From Ruminococcus sp. (GTDB lineage: Bacteria > Bacillota > Clostridia > Oscillospirales > Ruminococcaceae), in NCBI GenBank assembly GCA_017649325.1, contig JAGCHA010000070.1, positions 1 through 32,194 on the forward strand: 32,194 nucleotides of DNA. The letters are read 5' to 3'. The position numbers and the translations under genes are program-made. The notes beneath the pieces were generated by a model. That model had not been told where the DNA came from. It did not search any database and saw nothing but the letters and a program-made list of their open reading frames with translations. This document shows positions 1-7,142 of this stretch, one piece after another (the first letter of the stretch is position 1; each line of letters starts with the position of its first letter).

Positions 1-448
1 CCTTGCCGATAACGCCGTCCTCTTCGCCGCCGATAGCGCCTACCTCAGCCTCGATTGAAAGACCGAGACCGTGAGCAACGTTTACAATCTCTGTTGTCTT
101 GGCAACGTTCTCGTCGATGGGGAAGTGTGAACCGTCGAACATTATAGATGTAAAGCCTGCCTTGATGCACTTGTAGCAGCCCTCATACGAGCCGTGGTCA
201 AGGTGAAGAGCAACAGGAACAGTAATACCGAGAGACTTATCCATAGCTGCGACCATAGCTGCAACTGTCTCGAAGCCTGTCATGTACTTGCCTGCGCCCT
301 CGGAAACACCGAGAATTACGGGAGAATTGAGCTCCTGAGCTGTGAGAAGGATAGCCTTTGTCCACTCAAGGTTGTTGATGTTGAACTGACCTACTGCGTA
401 CTTTCCATCTCTTGCTTTTCTGAGCATTTCTGTAGCTGAAACTAACAT
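1..448 (-). CDS. fba: Class II fructose-bisphosphate aldolase, N-terminal part (gene runs off the left edge)
   Basis: Reading leftward from the ATG at 446-448, 149 codons are present before the window ends. The enzyme cleaves fructose 1,6-bisphosphate to dihydroxyacetone phosphate and glyceraldehyde 3-phosphate in cytoplasmic glycolysis and gluconeogenesis. The N-terminus (MLVSATEMLRKARDGKYAVG) and the NINN segment are typical of the class II (zinc) family. The LHLDHGS motif near residues 81-87 carries the catalytic Asp84 and a zinc-ligand His85, and the SIEAEVG segment near 131-137 holds the acidic metal-site residues. The ribosome site GGAGGA lies just upstream (456-461). A tagatose-bisphosphate aldolase of the same family cannot be ruled out from this part, but fructose-bisphosphate aldolase is much more likely. 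It is transcribed divergently from the pilin-like cluster. Confidence 0.93.
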   Translation of the reverse strand, partial: MLVSATEMLRKARDGKYAVGQFNINNLEWTKAILLTAQELNSPVILGVSEGAGKYMTGFETVAAMVAAMDKSLGITVPVALHLDHGSYEGCYKCIKAGFTSIMFDGSHFPIDENVAKTTEIVNVAHGLGLSIEAEVGAIGGEEDGVIGK

Positions 449-498
449 ATTTGATTCCTCCAAATAAATGATTGTAGGGTACAGACCCTATCGTTATA

Positions 499-527
499 AT
501 TATATCACAATAAATCGTAAAATGCAA
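499..527 (-). promoter_or_regulatory. Extended -10 promoter for fba
   Basis: On the minus strand there is a TTGCAT -35 (522-527), a 17-base spacer and a TATAAT -10 (499-504) preceded by TGA, giving an extended -10. It sits about 50 bases upstream of the aldolase ATG. Most of its sequence recurs in the promoter of the GGDEF operon at 31499-31527. Confidence 0.7.
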
Positions 528-677
528 GGGGAAGTGTGATATTTTTCAGATTAATCGTAACATATCAAACATTCCTGCCGAATTATCGCCATTGCACAAT
601 AATACTATGGTACTTTTGTCAAAAGTGCCGATTTTAGATGGTCTATCAAAAGCTCAAGATTTGTTCATATTTTTTAT

Positions 678-683
678 TATAAT
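678..683 (+). promoter_or_regulatory. Possible -10 box for the first pilin-like gene
   Basis: A TATAAT lies about 48 bases upstream of the ATG at 731 in an AT-rich stretch. I see no good -35 at 16-18 bases, so the promoter is only tentative. The rest of 449-730 holds no convincing gene. Confidence 0.35.
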
Positions 684-730
684 AATAAAAAAGAGATTTA
701 TTCTCAATTATTTGAACGGAGTGATTATTT

Positions 731-1435
731 ATGCCAGAATTTAATGATCCCAACAAGACTCTTGCTGAAAACGCAACTTTCAGCAGCACAGCAAATGTCG
801 AACCGACTCCTGCCCTTCAGACCAATAGCACTGACGTTCAGGAGCAGCCAAAGAATAAAACCTTCAATCGTATCCTGATCATTATTCTGATTATAGTACT
901 GCTTGCTGTCGGCATATTAGCCATTGCTGTTGTGAAGACAATGTTCGACATTGTGAAGCCATCTAAGATTAAAAGCCAAAATAGTTGTTCAACCTCACTC
1001 TATATGGGAATTACCAGTTCGCTTTACGAAATGAAAGAAAATGGGTACAAGCTGGACGGATATTACATTATCAGCTCTGATGACAAAAAGAATTATAATT
1101 TACCAGATAATTTCAATAAGGAAGATTTCTTTAATAGGCTCTCGAATTATTTTCAAGACTACAAAAAGTACGATTGGTTTGCAGTTATCGAAAACGGTGA
1201 AGTGACCTATGTTGCCAACTCTCCAAGCTGGAAGTCTGATATGATCGGTATAATGCCAATCTACTATGAAGAAACAGATTATCCCAACTACTATAGGTTC
1301 GAAGGGATATCCCATGATTACCTTCATTTCTATGATTCTCACACTATTATCAGTGATGATGAAAAAATATCTATCACCAAGCTCTACGATGATGCGAAAA
1401 ATAAGATAGAGCAAAAGGCTAAGTCATCCAATTGA
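731..1435 (+). CDS. Single-pass membrane protein, pilin-like, with a degenerate zinc-ribbon N-terminus (cluster member 1)
   Basis: Function not recognised. The 234-residue protein has a polar N-terminus of about 45 residues, one membrane helix (about 47-69) and an extracellular C-terminal domain. That domain shares a clear pattern with the next three genes: a long helix ending in an ALxEM-like stretch (SSLYEMKENGYKLDGYY), a conserved SSD/CSD turn, an NxP turn (NLPDNF), a W-F-A-V-I/V-E core, a TYVA motif and a Lys-rich C-terminal helix (ITKLYDDAKNKIEQKA). Its first 17 residues align without gaps to the zinc ribbons of members 2 and 4 (shared MP and LAEN), but every cysteine is replaced. The ribosome site is GGAGTGA before 731. 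It has its own intergenic gap, so it may be transcribed separately from members 2-4. The domain may belong to a type IV pilin-like fold; that is inference. Confidence 0.8.
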   Translation: MPEFNDPNKTLAENATFSSTANVEPTPALQTNSTDVQEQPKNKTFNRILIIILIIVLLAVGILAIAVVKTMFDIVKPSKIKSQNSCSTSLYMGITSSLYEMKENGYKLDGYYIISSDDKKNYNLPDNFNKEDFFNRLSNYFQDYKKYDWFAVIENGEVTYVANSPSWKSDMIGIMPIYYEETDYPNYYRFEGISHDYLHFYDSHTIISDDEKISITKLYDDAKNKIEQKAKSSN

Positions 1436-1504
1436 GCAAATGTACAAATACCGACCTCTTTTTTCGTTAAATAATGCCATAATATAGAAATCTTCATTCA
1501 GGGC

Positions 1505-1533
1505 TTGAAATTTTTGCGATTTGCCTATATAAT
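1505..1533 (+). promoter_or_regulatory. Promoter for pilin-like genes 2-4, with a palindrome over the -10
   Basis: TTGAAA (1505-1510), a 17-base spacer and TATAAT (1528-1533) form a strong sigma-A promoter about 40 bases before the gene at 1582. A perfect 16-base palindrome, CTATATAATTATATAG (1525-1540), covers the -10 and the likely start site, and could serve as an operator. Confidence 0.7.
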
Positions 1534-1581
1534 TATATAGTAAGGATTTTTTCCTAAATTTTCAGATTGGAGTGACTTATT

Positions 1582-2595
1582 ATGCCATTTTGTCAGAATT
1601 GCGGCAGAAAGCTTGCCGAAAATGAAATTTGTAACTGCACATCAGGTGCTGCACCTACACCTGTTCCTACACCCGCACCTGCAGCAGCTCCCACACCCGT
1701 ACCTACACCCGAAGCAGCTCCTGCACCAGCACCTGCTCCGAAGCCTGCTGAGACAACGGCACCAAAGCCTGCACCCGCACCCGCTCCGAAGCCCGCAGAG
1801 ACAGCAGCTCCCAAGCCTGCACCTGCACCTGCTCCCAAGCCTGTAAATAATACTCCTCAGCAGACAACTCCTCCCCCTGCACCCAAGCCGCAGCCTGCTC
1901 CTGCACCTGCTCCCAAGCCGCAGCCCGCTCCCGCTCCGCAGAATGTAAACACTGCTCAGCAGGTAAATAATACTCAGGCAGTTTATCAGAACGTAAACGT
2001 TCAGCAGAAGCCCAAGAAGAAGACAAGCGTAGGTCTGATAATCGCTATCATTCTCATACCTATTGTGCTCATCGTCCTCCTCATACTTGGTATACTCGCT
2101 GCTATTCTTATTCCTTCAATGACCGGATACGTCAACAAGTCTAAGGTCTCATCGGCTAACGCAAGTGCAAACTCTATCTCCAAGGCTGTAAACTCTGCGC
2201 TTATCGAAATGGACGAAAGTAACTTCAACGTTGGCGGCAGCTATTACATTATCTGCTCAGACAAGGAGAACAACTATAATGTCCCCACTGAGAACTTCGA
2301 TGAAGACGAACTCTACAAGAAAATCAAGAACTTATATGCTGACAGTGAAAAGTGCGAGTGGTTCGCAGTAGTTGAGTACGGTTCATGCACATATGTCGCT
2401 GAATCAGAGACATGGAAGAACGAGATAGTTGGTACTTATCCCAATACTGCAACCCCCGACGGTCCCTGCTATTACGATACATACTACCTCTCGACGACCA
2501 AGAGAGAAAAGGCTTCCCTCACAAAGCTCTACAACGAGGCCGCTAAAAAGGTTAAGCAGAAGGCTGAGGACGCTTCCTCATACTATTACTATTGA
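1582..2595 (+). CDS. Zinc-ribbon, Pro/Ala-linker, single-pass pilin-like membrane protein (cluster member 2)
   Basis: Function not recognised. Order of parts in the 337-residue protein: a short zinc ribbon (Cys4, Cys7, Cys17, Cys19; CxxCGR then CNC), a low-complexity Pro/Ala/Lys linker (about 22-147), a membrane helix (about 151-178) and an ectodomain. The end of the helix and the following segment (LAAILIPSMTGYVNKSK) closely resemble the first helix of type IV pilins (ILAAIAIPxxxxYxxKAK). However, there is no Gly-Phe-Thr-Leu-Ile-Glu prepilin peptidase site, and the cytoplasmic part is far too long for a leader peptide. The ectodomain carries the cluster pattern: KAVNSALIEMDE, CSDKENNYNVP, EWFAVVE, TYVAES, VGTYP and a Lys-rich C-terminal helix ending in a Tyr tail. 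The ribosome site is GGAGTGA before 1582. It overlaps the next gene by four bases. It could be a surface filament subunit anchored inside the cell, or a sensor; neither is shown. Confidence 0.85.
   Translation: MPFCQNCGRKLAENEICNCTSGAAPTPVPTPAPAAAPTPVPTPEAAPAPAPAPKPAETTAPKPAPAPAPKPAETAAPKPAPAPAPKPVNNTPQQTTPPPAPKPQPAPAPAPKPQPAPAPQNVNTAQQVNNTQAVYQNVNVQQKPKKKTSVGLIIAIILIPIVLIVLLILGILAAILIPSMTGYVNKSKVSSANASANSISKAVNSALIEMDESNFNVGGSYYIICSDKENNYNVPTENFDEDELYKKIKNLYADSEKCEWFAVVEYGSCTYVAESETWKNEIVGTYPNTATPDGPCYYDTYYLSTTKREKASLTKLYNEAAKKVKQKAEDASSYYYY
1645..1947 (+). repeat. Pro/Ala/Lys low-complexity repeat inside cluster member 2
   Basis: Degenerate CCTGCACC/CCCGCTCC-type units encode repeats such as PAPAPAPKPAET, seen several times with variation. 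The wobble bases differ between copies, so the tract is protein-selected and not a recent DNA slippage array. It separates the zinc ribbon from the membrane helix. Confidence 0.8.
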
Positions 2596-3242
2596 TATGC
2601 GTGAACGAGAATACAACATATAAGAGAACTTGCTCTGAACAGGTTAAGACCGAAAGCACGAAGAAAAGCCCGCTTAGAACTATCATCATAATCGGGATTT
2701 CTGTTCTTCTTGTTTTTATTCTCATCAGTGCGGTTCTGTACCGCCTGATGATGGGATACACTAGCAATTCAAGAAGGTCATCTGCTAACTCTATCGCTGC
2801 CTCTCTGTGCAAATCTGTAAATGCTGCCCTTACCGAAATGAAGGATAATGGCTATAGCGTGGAAGGCTACTACCTCGTGTGCTCTGACAGAAATAAGAAC
2901 ATTAATATCCCCGAGAATTTTGACGAGGACTTATTCTACCAGACTGTCGAAAGCTTTTTCAATAACAGCGATAAAATCCAATGGTACGCTGTGGTCGAGA
3001 ACGACTGGGCTGTGTACGCTGCAGGCGCTGAAAACTGGAAACGTTCTATCGCCGGCACATATCCCGCGTCAGGCAGCGACTACCTGTACTACTACAATAC
3101 AGGCTCGGTTCAGACTAAGAAAAGAGATAAGGTTACCCTGAATAAGCTCTATGACGTCACCGCAAATAAGGTAAGAGAAAAAGCAACGGACGAAGATTTC
3201 CTGCGGGAGATAATGACTTCCGAAGAAACAAAAAAGGAGTGA
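2592..3242 (+). CDS. Single-pass pilin-like membrane protein without a zinc ribbon (cluster member 3)
   Basis: Function not recognised. It has 216 residues if started at the TTG at 2592, which overlaps the TGA of member 2 (TTGA); an in-frame GTG at 2601 is the alternative. Neither has a good Shine-Dalgarno sequence, so translation probably depends on coupling with member 2. After a short N-terminus (Cys3 and Cys14 only) comes a membrane helix (about 29-50), then a helix continuing into the family pattern: SANSIAASLCKSVNAALTEM, YYLVCSD, NINIPENF, WYAVVEN, VYAAGAENW, AGTYP and a Lys-rich C-terminal helix (VTLNKLYDVTANKVREKA). A nearby ATG (2597) in another frame gives only eight codons. The usual zinc ribbon is missing, so this copy is either shortened or specialised. 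Confidence 0.8.
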   Translation: MICVNENTTYKRTCSEQVKTESTKKSPLRTIIIIGISVLLVFILISAVLYRLMMGYTSNSRRSSANSIAASLCKSVNAALTEMKDNGYSVEGYYLVCSDRNKNINIPENFDEDLFYQTVESFFNNSDKIQWYAVVENDWAVYAAGAENWKRSIAGTYPASGSDYLYYYNTGSVQTKKRDKVTLNKLYDVTANKVREKATDEDFLREIMTSEETKKE

Positions 3243-3248
3243 CATTCG

Positions 3249-3962
3249 ATGCCATTTTGTGAATACTGCGGCAGACCCGTCACTGAAAATGAGGTCTGCA
3301 ATTGCAGGAGCGGCGCTGTACCGCCGCCCCCGCCCGTCTATGCGAACGGTCAGCCCGTATACGGCACTCCGCAGGGAGCGGTTCAGAAAAAGGATGGCGG
3401 ACTATGGTGGATATGGCTGATAATCATCCCCTTCGTACTCATCTTCCTGATAATTATTGCTATGCTGGCAGCGATATTTGTTCCCGCCTATATCGGCTAC
3501 AACAAAAAATCCGAGATAACAAGCGCCAACACTAAAGCGTCATCAGTATACAAGGCAGTTAATACCGCCCTCGTTGAGTTTGACGAGGAAGGATACAATG
3601 TAAACGGCTTCTATATCATATCCTCAGACGAGGAATACAACTGGAATGTACCATTCGAGGAAGATGAACTTGAAGACTTTTACAAAAAGATAAACACCTA
3701 CTACAATGATTCCGATAAGTATGAATGGTTCGTATGTATAGAAGGAGGCGCAGCTACATACAGTGCTGAAGCAGAAAGCTGGTCGTCTGATGTGGTCGGC
3801 ACATATCCTAATCGAGCGACAGTTGACGGTCCAAGGCTTTACGGCAGATACTCAAACGAGATGAATAAAATGTCGCTCTCACTCGTCTATAATCAATCCT
3901 CTGATAAATTCAGCAGAAGCATTTCAGAAGAAAACGAGGATAATTACTACACATTCTACTAA
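3249..3962 (+). CDS. Zinc-ribbon single-pass pilin-like membrane protein (cluster member 4)
   Basis: Function not recognised. The 237-residue protein has a zinc ribbon nearly identical in layout to that of member 2 (Cys4, Cys7, Cys17, Cys19), a short Pro/Gly linker, a membrane helix (about 52-79) whose end (LAAIFVPAYIGYNKKSE) again looks like a pilin first helix, and the shared ectodomain (YKAVNTALVEFDEEGYNVNG, ISSDEEYNWNVP, EWFVCIE, TYSAEAESW, VGTYPN). The ribosome site AAGGAG (3234-3239) overlaps the end of member 3, only six bases upstream. It is the last gene of the cluster and is followed directly by a strong hairpin terminator. No prepilin cleavage site is visible. Confidence 0.85.
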   Translation: MPFCEYCGRPVTENEVCNCRSGAVPPPPPVYANGQPVYGTPQGAVQKKDGGLWWIWLIIIPFVLIFLIIIAMLAAIFVPAYIGYNKKSEITSANTKASSVYKAVNTALVEFDEEGYNVNGFYIISSDEEYNWNVPFEEDELEDFYKKINTYYNDSDKYEWFVCIEGGAATYSAEAESWSSDVVGTYPNRATVDGPRLYGRYSNEMNKMSLSLVYNQSSDKFSRSISEENEDNYYTFY

Positions 3963-3969
3963 AGAGAAA

Positions 3970-3994
3970 CGCTGTCAGGATATTCCTGACAGCG
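3970..3994. terminator. Bidirectional terminator between converging operons
   Basis: An 11-base perfect stem (CGCTGTCAGGA / TCCTGACAGCG) with a TAT loop, T-rich on the right and A-rich on the left. It can stop both the pilin-like cluster and the pcrA-pyk operon. Confidence 0.85.
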
Positions 3995-3998
3995 TCTT

Positions 3999-4874
3999 TT
4001 ATTCTTCGGTATATGGGAGCTTTTTCCCAAGTACGGTGAGCGGTATCGTCAGAGCTGCCAAAAAGACAAGAACTCCGAAGACTATGTTGACAGCGTAAAG
4101 CATATTCAAAGCATCGTTATAATCGGTAATACTCAATGAAGAATTAATAGCGATGATCTTAACAGTTTCGTATACTGTGCTGACAGCGAATGATACGAGC
4201 GCCAGTCCAACTGTCACGAATGAGCCGATATAGCCGCCTGTTGCCGGCTCAGGTCGGGTATCCGCGTCCTTGCGCAGAAATATGCTCAGGAGTATGAGGA
4301 AAACAGTATAGACTCTGATGGAGTTGCCATTGAAGAAGTTCAGCACTATCAGTACCCATGTCAGCGCCATGAGTAGCTTCGGGCTTTTCCAGCTTACCTT
4401 CTTCCATACAGCTTCGAGCACTAAGACTACAATCACCGCCGTAAGGACTGCGCCAAAAAGGACGCCGCCTATTATCTTAACATTATGGAAGAGCAATTGC
4501 TGCTTTACAGTATCAGAAGAGATATGCGAATGTGTGCTCATCAAGCTGTAAACACTCATGCCCGAGGAAAAGAGGGCTACGAGCACGCTGCTGAATCCGT
4601 GTACCACAAGCATCACGGTTAACGGTACCCTCTTGTCAGGCTCGCGCAGCTTTCCGCTCAGCACGATCACCGCTATAGCAGCAATCGGAAGCGTAATCAG
4701 CAGAAGGCTTGCCACACGCACAGCGAGCATAAGAAATATAGCCGATGTCTCGTACTTGCGCTGTAAAAAAGGCGTCACGAACGTCGACACAGCTGTAACA
4801 AATGTCACTATCAAAACTGCTCCCGCGGATACTAACTCAAGTATACGCGGGAGATCAATTTTCTTTGTGCCCAT
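3999..4874 (-). CDS. Multi-pass membrane protein of unknown function (pair member B)
   Basis: Function not recognised. The 291-residue protein is mostly hydrophobic, with about seven or eight membrane helices and a short charged N-terminus (MGTKKIDLPRILELVSAGAV). It resembles its upstream neighbour in the N-terminal pattern (L-x-(K/R)-ILE-x3-AGAV-x-ILV), a mid-protein basic loop followed by a run of helices, and a YNDAL motif before the last helix, so the two probably arose by tandem duplication and then diverged. The start codon lies two bases after the stop of that neighbour. It is the last gene of the pcrA-pyk operon. No catalytic or transport signature is visible. Confidence 0.75.
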   Translation of the reverse strand: MGTKKIDLPRILELVSAGAVLIVTFVTAVSTFVTPFLQRKYETSAIFLMLAVRVASLLLITLPIAAIAVIVLSGKLREPDKRVPLTVMLVVHGFSSVLVALFSSGMSVYSLMSTHSHISSDTVKQQLLFHNVKIIGGVLFGAVLTAVIVVLVLEAVWKKVSWKSPKLLMALTWVLIVLNFFNGNSIRVYTVFLILLSIFLRKDADTRPEPATGGYIGSFVTVGLALVSFAVSTVYETVKIIAINSSLSITDYNDALNMLYAVNIVFGVLVFLAALTIPLTVLGKKLPYTEE

Positions 4875-4876
4875 TT

Positions 4877-5695
4877 TCAGTCAGCTTTCTTGTCGCTGAA
4901 CTCGCGGCAGATGTACAGAAGCGGTATCAGAGCCATACCGATTATAACAAGAGCATCATTGTAGCTGAGGAGGTATGCGAAAATGTCAGTCTTCTTCAGG
5001 AGAAGATTGAGCGGGTCGTTGAAGCCGTTGAAGAGCGAGCAAAGGAGAGATACTGCTGCTCCGCCGAAGCCGAAGTACGCGGGAGTAGTTGTGGGGAGCT
5101 CCTTGCGCCAGAGCACGGCTACGATGAGAAGAAGCGGGAAAATAAAGAATCCCGAGCGCAAACCTCTGCCCATAGAGATGAACATGATTATGCCGACAGA
5201 CACATAAGCGGCTACAAATGTAAACATACGGACATTCTTCTTGAGGACATTAGACTGAGCGTCGTAAATAAGGAATATAGCTGCAAGAGTTGCGAGCGTA
5301 TAAAGAATGAATATGAATGCGTCTCTTATGGGGTGAATTGTCGTTGCGTATGTTGCTGTCTTAGCGTTAACGATAACGCTGATGTTGTCCGTGAGCTGAT
5401 ATATAATAAATACAAGTCCTGTGAATGCGGAAGCTCCGAGAACTACCCACTTCATCTTGTTCTGGCTTACCCAGCGGAGTATGAGTGCTACACCGAGCAC
5501 GATAACGGGAACAAAAAGGAGCGCTCTTTCAAGTCCCATGAGTATCCTGAATATCTTGTCGCTTGTGTCTGAGTAATCACTTGTGAGTGTCTTGATGGGT
5601 CTGATTATAGCACTGAGGAAGTTTCCAAGCGCTACGAGTATTGCGACAGCTCCTGCTGCCATTTCGAGTATCTTGCTTAATTCGAGTTTCTTCAT
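4877..5695 (-). CDS. Multi-pass membrane protein of unknown function (pair member A)
   Basis: Function not recognised. The 272-residue protein has about eight predicted membrane helices, a short N-terminal amphipathic stretch (MKKLELSKILEMAAGAVAIL) and a charged C-terminal tail (CREFSDKKAD). It shares the N-terminal pattern and a YNDAL motif with the following gene. The ATG is two bases after the pyk stop codon and has only a weak ribosome site, so translation is probably coupled to pyk. A close link to pyruvate kinase could be regulatory or simply positional; the sequence does not tell. Confidence 0.75.
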   Translation of the reverse strand: MKKLELSKILEMAAGAVAILVALGNFLSAIIRPIKTLTSDYSDTSDKIFRILMGLERALLFVPVIVLGVALILRWVSQNKMKWVVLGASAFTGLVFIIYQLTDNISVIVNAKTATYATTIHPIRDAFIFILYTLATLAAIFLIYDAQSNVLKKNVRMFTFVAAYVSVGIIMFISMGRGLRSGFFIFPLLLIVAVLWRKELPTTTPAYFGFGGAAVSLLCSLFNGFNDPLNLLLKKTDIFAYLLSYNDALVIIGMALIPLLYICREFSDKKAD

Positions 5696-5697
5696 GG

Positions 5698-7122
5698 TTA
5701 TTTACCTATCCTTTCTACTTTCAGGAGATTGGTCGTTCCCGATACTCCAAGGGGAACTCCTGCTGTTATAGCTACGAGGTCACCGTCCTCGACGAGCTGA
5801 TGTGCCTCAGCCTCGTGGACAGCAGCCGCGAAAAGCTCGTCTGTGCTGTTCTTTTCATCTATGATATAGGGAATGACTCCCCAGCTCATATTCATCTGTC
5901 TGCAAACCACATCGCTCATAGTGCAGCTGATGATAGGACAGAGCGGACGGTACTTGGAAATAAGCCGGGCAGTCTGACCTCCGAGCGATACCGTGATGAT
6001 AGCACGTGCGTCAAGGTCGTGCGCTGTGGTAACAGTCGCATGAGCGATAGCTTCTGCAATGTTTCCGTCGGGATTTGAACTGCGCTTCGAGAATCTGCCC
6101 TTGTAGTCGATGTTGTTCTCGGTCGTCTCGGCGATGAGTGCCATAGTCTTGACCGCCTCGACGGGATAAGCACCCGCGGCAGTCTCGCCCGAGAGCATTA
6201 TCGCGCTCGTACCGTCGTATATAGCGTTCGCGACGTCGGTTATCTCCGCACGTGTCGGACGCGGATTGGTTATCATAGATTCGAGCATCTGCGTCGCGGT
6301 AACGACCTGCTTGCCCGCATTGTAGCCCTTGTGGATGAGATCCTTCTGGATAGCAGGTATCTGTTCAAAGGGTATCTCTACGCCCATATCTCCGCGAGCG
6401 ACCATGATACCATCGGCAGCTTCAAGTATCTCGTCGATGTTCTCGACTCCGTCCGTATTCTCTATTTTTGCGATTATCCTTACGTCGAACCAACCGAGGC
6501 TCTGCGTGAACTTGCGAAGGTAATTGATGTCAGCCGCTGAGCGAACAAAACTTGCGGCAATGAAGTCGAAGCCCATTTTCGAGCCGAATTCGAGGTCGTC
6601 CATATCGCGCTCACTGAGGTAGGGCATCGAAAGCTTGACTCCGGGGACGTTTATGCCGTTGTTGTTTGAGAGTTTGCCTCCGTGTATAACGCGGCAGACA
6701 ATGTCAGTACCCGAAACTTTTTCGGCTACGAGCTCAATGACTCCGTCATTGATAAGGATACGAGTGCCGATGCTGACATCACGGGGAAGCTTCTTGAAGC
6801 TCACTGAGCCTATCTCTGCTGTACATGGAACATCCTCGGTCGTGAGGGTGTAGGTGTCACCGTCCTTTATCTCGACAGGCTTGTCGTCCACGAACTTGCC
6901 GAGACGTATCTCGGGACCCTTCGTATCGAGCAGAGTTGCTATCGGCAGGTCGAGCTCCGCACGGAGCCTCTCTATCTGTCGGAAGCGCTTTTCGTGTGTC
7001 TCGTAATCGCCATGGGAGAAGTTGAATCTTGCTACGTTCATGCCTGCGAGCATCAGCTCGCGCATAATGTTTTCATCGTCTGTTGCTGGTCCGATAGTGC
7101 ATACTATCTTGGTCTTTCTCAT
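5698..7122 (-). CDS. pyk: Pyruvate kinase
   Basis: Converts phosphoenolpyruvate and ADP to pyruvate and ATP, the last step of glycolysis. The protein has 474 residues, the length of the core enzyme, and so lacks the extra C-terminal PEP-utiliser-like domain found in many Bacillus enzymes. Visible motifs: CTIGPAT and RFNFSHG (Arg32, Asn34) near the N-terminus, DTKGPEIR (66-73), the signature IIAKIENTDG with catalytic Lys219 and metal-ligand Glu221, ARGDMGVEIP with Asp245, and TATQMLESM. Glu71 in TKGPEIR matches the residue that goes with potassium-dependent enzymes. The ribosome site is AAGGAG. It follows pcrA by 20 bases and is followed at two bases by a membrane protein gene, suggesting one transcript. 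Confidence 0.96.
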   Translation of the reverse strand: MRKTKIVCTIGPATDDENIMRELMLAGMNVARFNFSHGDYETHEKRFRQIERLRAELDLPIATLLDTKGPEIRLGKFVDDKPVEIKDGDTYTLTTEDVPCTAEIGSVSFKKLPRDVSIGTRILINDGVIELVAEKVSGTDIVCRVIHGGKLSNNNGINVPGVKLSMPYLSERDMDDLEFGSKMGFDFIAASFVRSAADINYLRKFTQSLGWFDVRIIAKIENTDGVENIDEILEAADGIMVARGDMGVEIPFEQIPAIQKDLIHKGYNAGKQVVTATQMLESMITNPRPTRAEITDVANAIYDGTSAIMLSGETAAGAYPVEAVKTMALIAETTENNIDYKGRFSKRSSNPDGNIAEAIAHATVTTAHDLDARAIITVSLGGQTARLISKYRPLCPIISCTMSDVVCRQMNMSWGVIPYIIDEKNSTDELFAAAVHEAEAHQLVEDGDLVAITAGVPLGVSGTTNLLKVERIGK

Positions 7123-7142
7123 AGTAAGGTGCTCCTTGCCGC

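Noticed and set aside
1593..1838. Gly/Ala-rich antisense frame across the Pro/Ala linker
   Set aside because: It is the mirror of the proline-rich codons of cluster member 2 and has no ribosome site or family pattern.
1645..1947. Repeat tract as a possible CRISPR array
   Set aside because: Units are short, contiguous, in frame and protein-coding; there are no unique spacers.
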